NCBI GenBank assembly: GCA_050185825.1
Contig: JBFWZA010000019.1
Location: forward strand, 1-64,000
Length of the DNA stretch: 64,000 nucleotides
Source of the DNA: SZUA-309 sp050185825
Lineage (GTDB): Bacteria > Pseudomonadota > Gammaproteobacteria > Pseudomonadales > Azotimanducaceae
Reading direction: 5' to 3'
Of the stretch, positions 1-9,919 are shown piece after piece (the first letter of the stretch is position 1; each line of letters begins with the position of its first letter). A model generated the notes under the pieces. That model searched no databases, was not told the origin of the DNA, and saw only the letters and a list, made by a program, of their open reading frames with translations. The translations under genes were made by a program, and so were the position numbers.

Positions 1-461
1 CGGTACCCCGCCGGAACCAATAACAGCTTCGCTTCTTCGGACCCGGTATCTGCCTGCTCGCGGACGGCGAACTTGCCGTCCGGCGCCAGAAAGGCGAGCT
101 GACGCCTCGGCAGCTCGCCACGGCTGGCGTTCTCTGCCAGCACCGCCAGCCGGCGGAGCAGGTCGTCTTTCCCGGTCCAGGCCTGCGGAATGGTGTCGGG
201 CAGCCGGCCTCGAACGAAGTCGTCGCTCGCGTTCAGCGGCGGCAGCACCAGCTCGGGCGGGCGGATGACGGGCGACGGCGGCGTTTCTTCCATCACGGTG
301 GACGACGTCGCCGGTTCACCCGCCGCTGGCGCCTCCACCGGTGGTACGGGCACGGCTTCGACGGCTTCGCGATCCTGTCCGGCCATCCGGTAGTAGAAGG
401 TGAGACCGAGCACGACGGCCGCGGCAACGGCCAGTCCGGCGATCAGATAGCTGCTACGCAT
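1..461 (-). CDS. DUF3014-like membrane-anchored protein (C-terminus cut by window edge)
   Basis: The reading frame starts at an ATG on the minus strand (461) and runs off the left edge, so about 153 N-terminal residues are visible. Residues 5-24 form one hydrophobic anchor (SYLIAGLAVAAAVVLGLTFY), followed by a low-complexity Pro/Ala/Glu linker to about residue 70. A segment beginning LPPLNASDDFVRGRL then matches the conserved start of the DUF3014 family. The likely topology is a single-pass inner-membrane protein with a periplasmic domain. Function is unknown for the family. It is divergent from asnS, sharing a 96-bp AT-richer intergenic region that should hold both promoters. The family call rests on motif recall only. 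Confidence 0.7.
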   Translation of the reverse strand, partial: MRSSYLIAGLAVAAAVVLGLTFYYRMAGQDREAVEAVPVPPVEAPAAGEPATSSTVMEETPPSPVIRPPELVLPPLNASDDFVRGRLPDTIPQAWTGKDDLLRRLAVLAENASRGELPRRQLAFLAPDGKFAVREQADTGSEEAKLLLVPAGY

Positions 462-557
462 GGTTCATTATGACTCCCCGCCCGACTGAATTATCCTCGC
501 CCGAAAACAATCCATTATCATTCCAGTTTTGCTGTTGCGCGCTTGGAGCACCCGACG

Positions 558-1946
<1,389 letters not shown>

Positions 1947-1960
1947 GCGTTCTGGGCTCG

Positions 1961-3724
1961 ATGCTCGCCTCCCTCCTCCGCCTGAAGGCCTTCATCTCGC
2001 GCTACCGCTACCGGCTGCTGCTCGGCATCGCGGCATTCGCCGGCGCCCGCTTCTTCGAGGCCCAGATACCGCTCTATCTCGCCATGGGGATAGACCGGAT
2101 CGCTGCAGGCAACCTCGACCTGACGAAGCCGGTGCTCGGCATCTTCGCCGTGGTGCTCGCCCGGTACGCCGTCGTCACCAGCGCGCGCTACCTCGTGCGC
2201 AGCGCCGGCATCCGGGTCGCCTTCGACCTGCGCCAGGCACTCTACGACGCCCTCCAGCATCAGGGCTCGACATTCTTCAACCGCTACACCATCGGCGACA
2301 TGATGACCCGTGCGGTCGCCGACATCGCCCTCATCCAGCGGCTGATCTCCATGGGCACCATTCTGCTCGTGATCCTCATCTTCGCGAGCCTGTTCGGCTT
2401 CGGCTACATGCTGTATCTGTCGCCGTCGCTGACCCTGCTGCTGCTGCCGCCACTGCCGTTCGTCTTCTTCTACGCCCGCTGGGCTGCCGGTCAGATGGCC
2501 GTGGCGTCGAAGGACGTTCAGGACGGCATGTCGGATCTGGCCGCTCACGTCCAGGAAAACCTCTCCGGCATCCGGACCATTCAGGCCATGGTCCAGGAAG
2601 ACAACGAGATCGCCCGCTTCCGCGAGACCAACCAGGCCTATTCCAACGCCTTCTACGAGCAGGCCCGGATCAACTCCCTGATGTCCGCCTGGATGCCGTC
2701 GCTGGCGGCCATCTGCTCCATCATCATCCTCGGCTACGGCGGTTACCTGGTGACCCAGGGGGAGATGACGGCGGGCGAGCTCGTGGCGTTCTTCTTCTAC
2801 GTGAACATGGTGGTCCAGCCTTTCCGGGTGGCCGGGTTCATGGTCAGCCTGTTCCAGCGTGCCGCGGTGGCGAGCGACCGCCTCTTCGAGGTGCTGAGCC
2901 TGCCGCCGGAGATCGCGGACCGGCCCACCGGTGACGCGCCGGCGGTGATCCGCGGTGACGTGGAGATCCGCGGGCTCACCTTCACCTATCCAGGCCATAC
3001 CCGACCGGTGCTCTCCGGCGTGAGCCTCCACATCCGCCAGGGAGAACGCATTTCCATCATGGGGCGGGTCGGTTCGGGCAAGTCGACGCTGCTCAAGCAG
3101 CTGGTCCGGCTCCTGGACACACCGGCTGACACGGTCTTCATCGACGGTGTGGACGTCACCCACTTTCCGTTGTCGCAGCTCCGCTCCCAGGTCGCGCTCG
3201 TTCCTCAGGATCCTTTTCTGTTCGGTGAGCCGCTGAAATCCAACCTCACCTACGACGACCCCAACCGGGCGCTGGACGAGATCTGGGCAGCCGCCGCATC
3301 CGCAGACCTGAAGGAGACCATCGAAGACTTTCCGGAACGCCTCGACACCGTCGTTGGTGAGCGCGGGGTCACCCTGTCCGGGGGTCAGAAGCAGCGGGCG
3401 ACGCTCGCCAGGGGCCTCATCCGCCACGCACCCGTTCTGGTGCTGGACGACTGCTTCTCGAGCGTCGACACCGAAACCGAAGAGCACATCCTCTCCGAGC
3501 TGACACGACTGCGGGCGAACCAGACCACCATTCTGGTCTCGCACCGCGTCTCCACGGCACGCCATTCCGATCGGATCGTCATCCTGGATCAGGGTCGGAT
3601 CGCGGAGGAAGGCACCCATGACGAGCTCGTCGCCCGCGGTGGACTCTATGCAGAGCTCGAACGCATTCAGCGCGAAGGTGCTGACGAGGCGGATTTCGAT
3701 ACCCTCGGAGCGACCAGCCGATGA
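1961..3724 (+). CDS. ABC exporter half-transporter, degenerate-site subunit (MdlA/SmdA-like)
   Basis: 587 residues: an N-terminal six-helix exporter membrane domain (about 1-310) fused to a nucleotide-binding domain. Walker A (GRVGSGKST) is near residue 368, the signature LSGGQKQR near 472 and Walker B VLVLDDCFSS near 492. The residue after the Walker B aspartate is Asp rather than the catalytic Glu. This is the usual sign of the degenerate half of a heterodimeric exporter. The stop overlaps the next gene's start by four bases (ATGA), and that gene carries an intact Glu, so the two should form one complex in the inner membrane. The substrate is unknown. The family includes MdlA/SmdA, LmrC and TM287-type pumps for lipids, peptides or drugs. 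Confidence 0.88.
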   Translation: MLASLLRLKAFISRYRYRLLLGIAAFAGARFFEAQIPLYLAMGIDRIAAGNLDLTKPVLGIFAVVLARYAVVTSARYLVRSAGIRVAFDLRQALYDALQHQGSTFFNRYTIGDMMTRAVADIALIQRLISMGTILLVILIFASLFGFGYMLYLSPSLTLLLLPPLPFVFFYARWAAGQMAVASKDVQDGMSDLAAHVQENLSGIRTIQAMVQEDNEIARFRETNQAYSNAFYEQARINSLMSAWMPSLAAICSIIILGYGGYLVTQGEMTAGELVAFFFYVNMVVQPFRVAGFMVSLFQRAAVASDRLFEVLSLPPEIADRPTGDAPAVIRGDVEIRGLTFTYPGHTRPVLSGVSLHIRQGERISIMGRVGSGKSTLLKQLVRLLDTPADTVFIDGVDVTHFPLSQLRSQVALVPQDPFLFGEPLKSNLTYDDPNRALDEIWAAAASADLKETIEDFPERLDTVVGERGVTLSGGQKQRATLARGLIRHAPVLVLDDCFSSVDTETEEHILSELTRLRANQTTILVSHRVSTARHSDRIVILDQGRIAEEGTHDELVARGGLYAELERIQREGADEADFDTLGATSR

Positions 3725-5589
3725 GCACGCCCGCACAGCGTCGGGACTACTCCATGTTCGACGCCGAGCTCTCGGGCGCCGTGCTGAACCTCAGGCTGCT
3801 CAGGCGGCTTCTGGGGTGGATGCGTCCCTATCGCATCACGTTCGGCACCAGCGCGGTGCTCGTGATTCTCGCCTCCTGCCTGCAGGTTCTGCTGCCGGTG
3901 ATTCTCTCCATCGTGGTGATCGATCACATCCTCATGGGCACCGAGCAGTCCGTGTCGCCCGACCTCGGCATGGTGAATCTCACCGACTGGCTCACGATCA
4001 CCCTCGGCGTTCACCCGCTGGTATCGGCCTGCATGCTCTACGGGGTGATCTACCTGGTCTTTGCCGTGGTCAGCCACGCTCACCGGATGACGCTGGTGAG
4101 CTCCGTCATCAACGGACTGCGCGATCTGCGCCAGGATCTTTTCAACCACCTGGAAACCCGCCCGTCGTCGTTTTACGACCGGGTTGCGGTGGGCCGCGTC
4201 ATGACCCGGGTGACCAACGACGTGGAGGCGCTCTACGAGCTGCTTCGCGGCATCGGCACGCTGATCGGCGAGTTCGTGCCGTTTTTCGTGGCGCTGGCCA
4301 TCATGCTGGCCGTGGACGTGCAGCTCACGCTGCTCCTGCTCCTGGCCCTGCCGGTGATGGGCTTCGTGACCTACTTCTTCCGCCAGGCCACGCGGCAGCT
4401 CTTCCGCCTGGTGCGCCTCACGGTATCTACTCTCAACCAGAACATGCAGGAGAACCTCGCCGGGCTCGCCGTGGTCCAGCTCTCGGACAGACAGCAGCAG
4501 AACCTCGCGCGCTACACCGAGATCAACCGCGAGAACCGCCGCCACGAGCTGAAAAGCGCGCGGATCGAAACCCTCTACGGTGCGTTCACCGACAGCATGG
4601 CCCACCTCTCACTGGGCGTGATCATCTGGTATGGCGGCGGCGCGGTGGTCCAGGAGGCCATGACGCTGGGCGGTGTCATCCTCTTCACCCGGTTCGTCGA
4701 CATGCTGCTGCAGCCCATCGTGGCGCTCGGCGAGCAGACCAACATCCTGTTCCGGGCCATGGCGTCCGGAGAGCGGATCTTCCAGGCGCTGGACTGGGAC
4801 GAGAAGATCCACGAGCCGGCCGATCCGGTGAAGCTGCCGGACGACCTGCGCGGCGAGCTGCGCTTCGAGCACCTGAACTTCGGCTACGACGAGGACGTGC
4901 AGATCCTCCACGACGTCACCTTCACCATCGCTCCGGGCGAGAAGCTCGCCATCGTCGGCCCCACCGGCTCGGGCAAGAGCACGCTGATCCGGCTGCTGGG
5001 GCGGTTCTACGATTTCGACGACGGCCAGATCTTCCTCGACGGCATCGACCTGAACCGCATCCACACCCGCGATCTCAGGCGTCACATCGGCGTCGTGCTG
5101 CAGGACTTCCACATCTTTTCCGGCACCATCTACGACAACATCGCACTGGGCGATCCCCGCATCACGCGGGCCAGAGCGGAGGAGGCCGCCCGGCGTGTGA
5201 ACGCCCACGGCTTCATCAGCGACCTGCCCGACGGCTACGACACGGAGCTCTCCGAGCGGGGTCAGAACCTCTCCCAGGGACAGCGCCAGCTCCTCGCCTT
5301 CGCCCGGGTGCTGGCCGCCGACCCGGAGATCCTGGTGCTGGACGAGGCGACGGCCAGCATCGACACGGAGACGGAGCTGCTGATCCAGGATGCGCTCCGT
5401 CAGCTCACAAGAGGACGCACGTCGATCCTGATCGCCCACCGGCTGCAGACCATCCAGGAGGCCAACCGGGTGCTGGTGCTGCACGACGGCCGGGTGGAGG
5501 AGCTCGGGACCCACGACGAGCTGCTGACCGCCCGGGGGCTCTACCACACCCTGCACACCCTCCAGTTTCAGCGCGCCGCAACCGACTGA
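3721..5589 (+). CDS. ABC exporter half-transporter, catalytic subunit (MdlB/SmdB-like)
   Basis: 622 residues with the membrane domain in the first ~340 and the ATPase domain after it. Walker A (GPTGSGKST) begins near residue 413. The signature is the non-canonical LSQGQRQL near 517, and Walker B is ILVLDEATAS near 537 with the catalytic Glu present. In heterodimeric exporters the altered signature of this chain pairs with the degenerate Walker site of the partner, so both deviations fall in the same composite ATP site. The start overlaps the preceding gene by four bases, indicating translational coupling and 1:1 assembly. No substrate can be assigned from sequence. Confidence 0.88.
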   Translation: MSTPAQRRDYSMFDAELSGAVLNLRLLRRLLGWMRPYRITFGTSAVLVILASCLQVLLPVILSIVVIDHILMGTEQSVSPDLGMVNLTDWLTITLGVHPLVSACMLYGVIYLVFAVVSHAHRMTLVSSVINGLRDLRQDLFNHLETRPSSFYDRVAVGRVMTRVTNDVEALYELLRGIGTLIGEFVPFFVALAIMLAVDVQLTLLLLLALPVMGFVTYFFRQATRQLFRLVRLTVSTLNQNMQENLAGLAVVQLSDRQQQNLARYTEINRENRRHELKSARIETLYGAFTDSMAHLSLGVIIWYGGGAVVQEAMTLGGVILFTRFVDMLLQPIVALGEQTNILFRAMASGERIFQALDWDEKIHEPADPVKLPDDLRGELRFEHLNFGYDEDVQILHDVTFTIAPGEKLAIVGPTGSGKSTLIRLLGRFYDFDDGQIFLDGIDLNRIHTRDLRRHIGVVLQDFHIFSGTIYDNIALGDPRITRARAEEAARRVNAHGFISDLPDGYDTELSERGQNLSQGQRQLLAFARVLAADPEILVLDEATASIDTETELLIQDALRQLTRGRTSILIAHRLQTIQEANRVLVLHDGRVEELGTHDELLTARGLYHTLHTLQFQRAATD

Positions 5590-5605
5590 CAGCGGGCGCT
5601 CACCT

Positions 5606-6343
5606 TCAGCCGTGCATGGTCAGGCCGCCGGAGACGCTGATGGTCTGGCCCGTCACGTAGCCGGCGGCGTCACTGAGAAAGAATCCCACCAGCGCCGGAA
5701 AGTCCTCCGGAGTGGCCAGCCGGCGCATGGGCACGGAGCGCACCAGCGCCTGCTGGAGCTTGCCCGTCTCGTCGAAGCCCGCCAGCAACGGCGTGTCCGT
5801 CGGGCCCGGACAGACGCTGTTGAAGGTGATTCGGTCGCGGGCGTGCTCACGCGCCAGGGTCTTCATGAGGGCGATGGTGCCGCCCTTGGCGGCGGAATAG
5901 ACCGCCTCGCCGGAGGATCCCACCCGCCCCGCATCCGAGGCGATGCTGACCACCCGGCCGCCGCCACCCGCAATCAGGTGCGGCAGCACCGCGTGCGTCA
6001 GATTCAGCGGCCCGTAGAGATTGATGTCGATCACCTTGCGCCAGAACTCAGGTTCGGTATCGACGAAGCGTGCCGCCCGATCCCAGCCGGCGTTGTTGAC
6101 CAGTCCCCACAGCGAATGCTCGGCCGCCCAGCCGTCCACGGCGCGGGCAACCAGGTCGTGATCGCTGATGTCGGCTTGCCGGGTGCGTACCCGGTCGCCA
6201 TGGACGGCGCGCAGATCGTCGAGCCCCGCCTCATTCAGATCCAGCACCAGCACCCGGCTGCCTGCCCCGACCAGGTGGTCGACGATGGCCCGGCCGATGC
6301 CGCTGGCACCGCCGCTGACGATGACGCTCCGTACGTCGCTCAT
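5606..6343 (-). CDS. SDR-family dehydrogenase, BadH-like
   Basis: 245 residues with all classical short-chain dehydrogenase features. The cofactor loop GGASGIG spans 11-17, NNAG spans 83-86 and the catalytic Ser136-Tyr149-Lys153 lies in SDAGRVGSSGEAVYSAAK. Three segments closely resemble BadH, the NAD-dependent 2-hydroxycyclohexanecarboxyl-CoA dehydrogenase of cyclohexanecarboxylate breakdown: NNAGWD, that Ser-Tyr segment and the C-terminal GQTISVSGGLTMHG. The rest of a cyclohexanecarboxylate pathway is not in the window, so the substrate may be another 3-hydroxyacyl-type compound. The ATG at 6343 was chosen by homology; longer in-frame starts would add a sequence unlike the family. It is divergent from lipA with 51 bases between the starts. 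Confidence 0.85.
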   Translation of the reverse strand: MSDVRSVIVSGGASGIGRAIVDHLVGAGSRVLVLDLNEAGLDDLRAVHGDRVRTRQADISDHDLVARAVDGWAAEHSLWGLVNNAGWDRAARFVDTEPEFWRKVIDINLYGPLNLTHAVLPHLIAGGGGRVVSIASDAGRVGSSGEAVYSAAKGGTIALMKTLAREHARDRITFNSVCPGPTDTPLLAGFDETGKLQQALVRSVPMRRLATPEDFPALVGFFLSDAAGYVTGQTISVSGGLTMHG

Positions 6344-6394
6344 GTCTGCCCCCCGCATCGGCCTTTTCATCGAGAGTGCGCTAAACTCGCGGCC

Positions 6395-7435
6395 GTGAGC
6401 AAGCCCGAAACACCCGCGACCGCCGACTCCCCGCGACGCATCGTCAGCGGCGAGAAGTTCCGGACCGACCGCGGGATCAGCGCCATCAAGGACGGCATCA
6501 AGGCCACCCGCAAGGCGTCTGCCGCCGAGCCGGCTGCGCCGCCGCGCCCGGACCGGAAGCCCGAGTGGCTGCGCATCCGGCTGCCGAGCGGCGGGCGCTA
6601 CGAAGCCGTGCGCCGGACGGTGCACACCCACCGGCTGGCCACGGTCTGCGAGGAATCGCACTGCCCGAACATCGGCGAGTGCTGGAGCGCGGGGACCGCC
6701 ACCATCATGCTCATGGGCTCGGTCTGCACCCGCGCCTGCCGGTTCTGCTCCGTGGACACCGGCAATCCCCGGGGGCTGCTGGACCCGGATGAGCCGGCGA
6801 GCGCCGCCCAGAGCGTCGCCCTCATGGGGTTGAAGTACGTGGTGATCACCTCCGTGGACCGGGACGACCTGCCGGACGGCGGCGCCGCCCACTACGCCGC
6901 CTGCGTACGTGCCATCAAGCGGCGCAACCCCGAAACCGCCGTGGAGGCGCTGACGCCGGATTTCTCGGGGGACCTCGACGCGGTGGCGACGGTAGTGACC
7001 TCCGGTCTCGACGTTTTCGCTCAGAACCTGGAAACCGTGGAGCGCCTCACCCACCCGGTCCGTGACCCGCGGGCCGGCTACCGGCAGACGCTCACCGTGC
7101 TGGCGCACGCCAAGGTCCTGCGGCCGGATGTGCTCACCAAGTCCAGCCTCATGCTCGGGCTCGGCGAGACCGACGAGGAGATCTACCAGGCCATGGACGA
7201 TCTGCGGACGGCCGGTGTGGACGTGCTCACCCTGGGCCAGTACCTGCGCCCCACCCGGAATCACCTGCCGGTGGCGCGGTGGGTGCATCCGGATGCGTTT
7301 CAGGCCTATCGGGCCGAAGGGCTTTCGCGGGGATTCCGGGAGGTAGCCTCAGGCCCGCTCGTCCGCTCGAGCTACCGGGCCGACCGGATCCTCGACGGCG
7401 ACAATCTGGGTCTGATCCCGCTGACCAGCGTCTGA
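6395..7435 (+). CDS. lipA: Lipoyl synthase
   Basis: This radical SAM enzyme inserts two sulfurs into octanoyl groups on the E2/H proteins of pyruvate dehydrogenase, 2-oxoglutarate dehydrogenase and the glycine cleavage system. 346 residues from a GTG start at 6395. The auxiliary-cluster cysteines form C85-X4-C90-X5-C96 and the radical SAM motif is C111-X3-C115-X2-C118. The C-terminal RSSYRA supplies the conserved serine ligand of the auxiliary cluster. Residues 1-55 form a slightly long, charged and Pro/Ala-rich leader, typical of proteobacterial LipA. No lipB is adjacent in the window. Confidence 0.96.
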   Translation: MSKPETPATADSPRRIVSGEKFRTDRGISAIKDGIKATRKASAAEPAAPPRPDRKPEWLRIRLPSGGRYEAVRRTVHTHRLATVCEESHCPNIGECWSAGTATIMLMGSVCTRACRFCSVDTGNPRGLLDPDEPASAAQSVALMGLKYVVITSVDRDDLPDGGAAHYAACVRAIKRRNPETAVEALTPDFSGDLDAVATVVTSGLDVFAQNLETVERLTHPVRDPRAGYRQTLTVLAHAKVLRPDVLTKSSLMLGLGETDEEIYQAMDDLRTAGVDVLTLGQYLRPTRNHLPVARWVHPDAFQAYRAEGLSRGFREVASGPLVRSSYRADRILDGDNLGLIPLTSV

Positions 7436-7453
7436 CCAACCGCTGACGGTACC

Positions 7454-8074
7454 CTACCCCGTCACGCGACCGGCGCCCGGCCAGGGATCCATGGGGCCGT
7501 CCGGCACCTCCTCCACGGTCTCCACCACGTCGAAGAGCGAGAATCCCCGCGCCTGGTAGTTGGCGAGCGCCTGCGGATGATCCAGCGAGCAGGTGTGCAG
7601 CCACACCCGGACGTCTGCCCCCGGAGCAGCGTCGGCCGACGCACCCGCGTCCGAGGCCAGGAACTCCCGGCCGAAGTCCCACGCCGTGCGTACCGCATCG
7701 CCCAGAAAGGCGCCCCCCATACCGGCGCCGACGAACTGCGGCATCAGCCCGAAATAGACGATCTCCACCGACCGCGGCGGCTGCCATTCCAGCTCGAAAT
7801 AACCGGCGGGCGTGCCGTCCACGTAGGCGAGCCAGGTGCCCACCTCCGGACGGTCAAGGTAGCGTTCCCACTGCCGGTAGCTCCAGCCGAGCCGCATGTA
7901 CCAGCGCCACTCGGCGCCCACGGACGCGTACAGGAACCGGTTGAGCTCCGGCAGCGGCACCCGCGACCGCCGCACTTCGTAGGCGATCCGTCCCGGCCCT
8001 GCCGGCCGGAACGCCGCCGGATCGTCGATTTCGACGTGATACGTGGTGACCCGCTCTTTCATCTGGTGGATCAT
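7454..8074 (-). CDS. GNAT-family N-acetyltransferase
   Basis: 206 residues with a single GNAT-like fold. The segment QFVGAGMGGAFLGDAV near residues 112-127 is the acetyl-CoA pyrophosphate-binding loop (Q/R-x-x-G-x-G/A). It is followed by a late beta-strand and the typical end region LANYQARGFSLFDV. The substrate cannot be inferred. The ATG at 8074 (MIHQMKERV) is taken as the start; the ATG at 8062 is a close alternative. The gene is convergent with lipA (18 bases between the stops) and divergent from the aminopeptidase gene, whose start lies 35 bases away. Confidence 0.82.
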   Translation of the reverse strand: MIHQMKERVTTYHVEIDDPAAFRPAGPGRIAYEVRRSRVPLPELNRFLYASVGAEWRWYMRLGWSYRQWERYLDRPEVGTWLAYVDGTPAGYFELEWQPPRSVEIVYFGLMPQFVGAGMGGAFLGDAVRTAWDFGREFLASDAGASADAAPGADVRVWLHTCSLDHPQALANYQARGFSLFDVVETVEEVPDGPMDPWPGAGRVTG

Positions 8075-8108
8075 AGGCGATTCGTTTCCAGTCTGGCAGC
8101 AGAGGCAG

Positions 8109-9467
8109 ATGAGCCTGATCAGCAAACACGACGGTCAACGCACCGCCATCCAGCTCGTAACACCGGCAACGCTGGAGCCCTGGTCCGCGGGACAGCCGCC
8201 ATTGGCACGGTCCTGGCTCGAGCGTCAGCAGTTCAAGGCCAAGACCGGTCAGTTCGCCTGGCTGCCGGGCGACACCGGCGCGCCGGACTCCGTGGTGGCG
8301 GGATGGGACGGCAAGGATCCACTCGAGAGCCTCGGCAGCCTGCCGTTCGGCCTGCCGGAAGGCGTCTACGAGCTGGCCGGCACCGCCACCCCGTTGCAGC
8401 TGCTCGGCTGGGGTCTCGGCGCCTACCAGTTCGACCGCTACCGGGCACCCGAGCGCCAGCCGGCCGAGCTGCTCGTCCCCGCCGGCGTGGACGCCGATGC
8501 CCTGCTCGGCGAGGTAGCCGCCATCCGCCTGGTTCGGGATCTCATCAACCTGCCGGCGGACGAGCTCAATCCCACCCGTCTCGCCGAGGAAGCGGTGCAG
8601 CTCGCGGACAGCTTCGGCGCCGACGTGAACGTGATCGTAGGTGACGACCTGCTCGCGGGCGGCTTCAACACCATCCACGCCGTGGGTCGCGCCGCCACCG
8701 ACGCCCCCCGGCTCATCGACATCCGCTGGGGCGATCCCGCGCACCCGAAGGTGAGCCTCATCGGCAAGGGCGTTTGCTTCGACAGCGGCGGGCTCGACAT
8801 CAAGCCTGCCAGCGCCATGCGCACGATGAAGAAGGACATGGGCGGCGCCGCCAACGTGCTCGGCCTGGCGCAGCTCATCATGAGCGCGGCGCTGCCGGTA
8901 CGGCTCAGGGTGCTGATCCCCGCCGTGGAGAACGCCATCGCCGGCAACGCCTACCGCCCGGGCGACATCATCCAGACCTACCAGGGCATCAGCGTCGAGA
9001 TCGACAACACCGACGCCGAAGGCCGCCTGGTCATGTGCGATGCGCTGGCGCTCGCCGCGGAGGAGTCACCGGAGGTCATGCTCGACTACTCCACCCTCAC
9101 CGGTTCCGCCCGCTCCGCCGTGGGTGCGGAGATCGCCGCGATGTTCGCCAACGACGATGGTCTGGCGGAAGGCCTCTACCGGGGCGGCGAGGCGGTATCC
9201 GATACGGTATGGCGGCTGCCCCTGCACGCGCCTTACGAATACCTGCTGAAGAGCAACGTCGCCGACACGGTCAACTCCGCCAGCATCCCCTACGGCGGCG
9301 CCATCACCGCGGCCCTGTTTCTCGAGAAATTCGTCGGCGACACCCCCTGGGCACACTTCGACATCATGGCCTACAACATCCGCCCGCGACCCGGACGCCC
9401 GGAAGGCGGCGAGGCCATGGGCATCCGCGCCGCCTGGCACTATCTGCGGGAGCGGTTCGGTGACTGA
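8109..9467 (+). CDS. M17-family leucyl aminopeptidase
   Basis: 452 residues. This two-zinc cytoplasmic exopeptidase removes N-terminal residues from peptides. The metal- and substrate-binding signature NTDAEGRL spans residues 300-307, and the preceding metal segment GKGVCFDSGGLDIK is near 219-232. It is shorter than PepA (about 500) and closer in size to PepB or a single-domain M17 variant. The ATG at 8109 follows AGAGG at 8101-8105. An upstream in-frame GTG at 8043 would overlap the divergent acetyltransferase and is less likely. The stop overlaps the hisI start by eight bases, so the two are translationally coupled despite unrelated roles. Confidence 0.92.
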   Translation: MSLISKHDGQRTAIQLVTPATLEPWSAGQPPLARSWLERQQFKAKTGQFAWLPGDTGAPDSVVAGWDGKDPLESLGSLPFGLPEGVYELAGTATPLQLLGWGLGAYQFDRYRAPERQPAELLVPAGVDADALLGEVAAIRLVRDLINLPADELNPTRLAEEAVQLADSFGADVNVIVGDDLLAGGFNTIHAVGRAATDAPRLIDIRWGDPAHPKVSLIGKGVCFDSGGLDIKPASAMRTMKKDMGGAANVLGLAQLIMSAALPVRLRVLIPAVENAIAGNAYRPGDIIQTYQGISVEIDNTDAEGRLVMCDALALAAEESPEVMLDYSTLTGSARSAVGAEIAAMFANDDGLAEGLYRGGEAVSDTVWRLPLHAPYEYLLKSNVADTVNSASIPYGGAITAALFLEKFVGDTPWAHFDIMAYNIRPRPGRPEGGEAMGIRAAWHYLRERFGD

Positions 9468-9870
9468 GCTCTTCCGGTCGCTGGAGAGCGCCGCGCTGGG
9501 GCACGAGGAAACGCTGGATGCGGTGCTGGGCGCCCTCGCCTTCAACGCGGACGGGCTCATTCCCGCCATCGCTCAGGATCAGGCGGACGGCACGGTGCTC
9601 ATGCTCGCCTGGATGAACCGGGAAGCGCTCGAGCGGACGCTCGCCGAGGGGTACGCCTGCTACTACTCCCGATCGCGACAGACGCTGTGGCGCAAGGGAG
9701 AAACCTCCGGGCACCTGCAGCGCGTGGTGGAGGTGCGCTTCGACTGCGACGGCGACGCCGTGCTGCTCACCGTGGAGCAGACCGGACCCGCGTGCCACAC
9801 GAACCGGCCGAGCTGCTTCTACCTCGCGGTGGACGCCGGCTGCGTGCGGGTGATCTCCCAGGCCCCCTGA
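9460..9870 (+). CDS. hisI: Phosphoribosyl-AMP cyclohydrolase
   Basis: This enzyme performs step three of histidine synthesis, opening the adenine ring of phosphoribosyl-AMP. 136 residues, the stand-alone HisI form without the HisE pyrophosphohydrolase domain. The metal-site aspartates are D95-C96-D97-G98-D99, and the zinc cysteines are in ACHTNRPSCF (C112, C119). The substrate segment SRSRQTLWRKGETSGH spans 70-85. It starts at GTG 9460 inside the end of the aminopeptidase gene. No other his genes are in the window, so the pathway is dispersed. The first ~30 residues are a short extra N-terminal segment compared with minimal HisI. Confidence 0.95.
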   Translation: MTELFRSLESAALGHEETLDAVLGALAFNADGLIPAIAQDQADGTVLMLAWMNREALERTLAEGYACYYSRSRQTLWRKGETSGHLQRVVEVRFDCDGDAVLLTVEQTGPACHTNRPSCFYLAVDAGCVRVISQAP

Positions 9871-9919
9871 CTTATACTCCCGCGCCTTTGTCGAACCGGC
9901 ACGGTCGGGACGGGGCCTC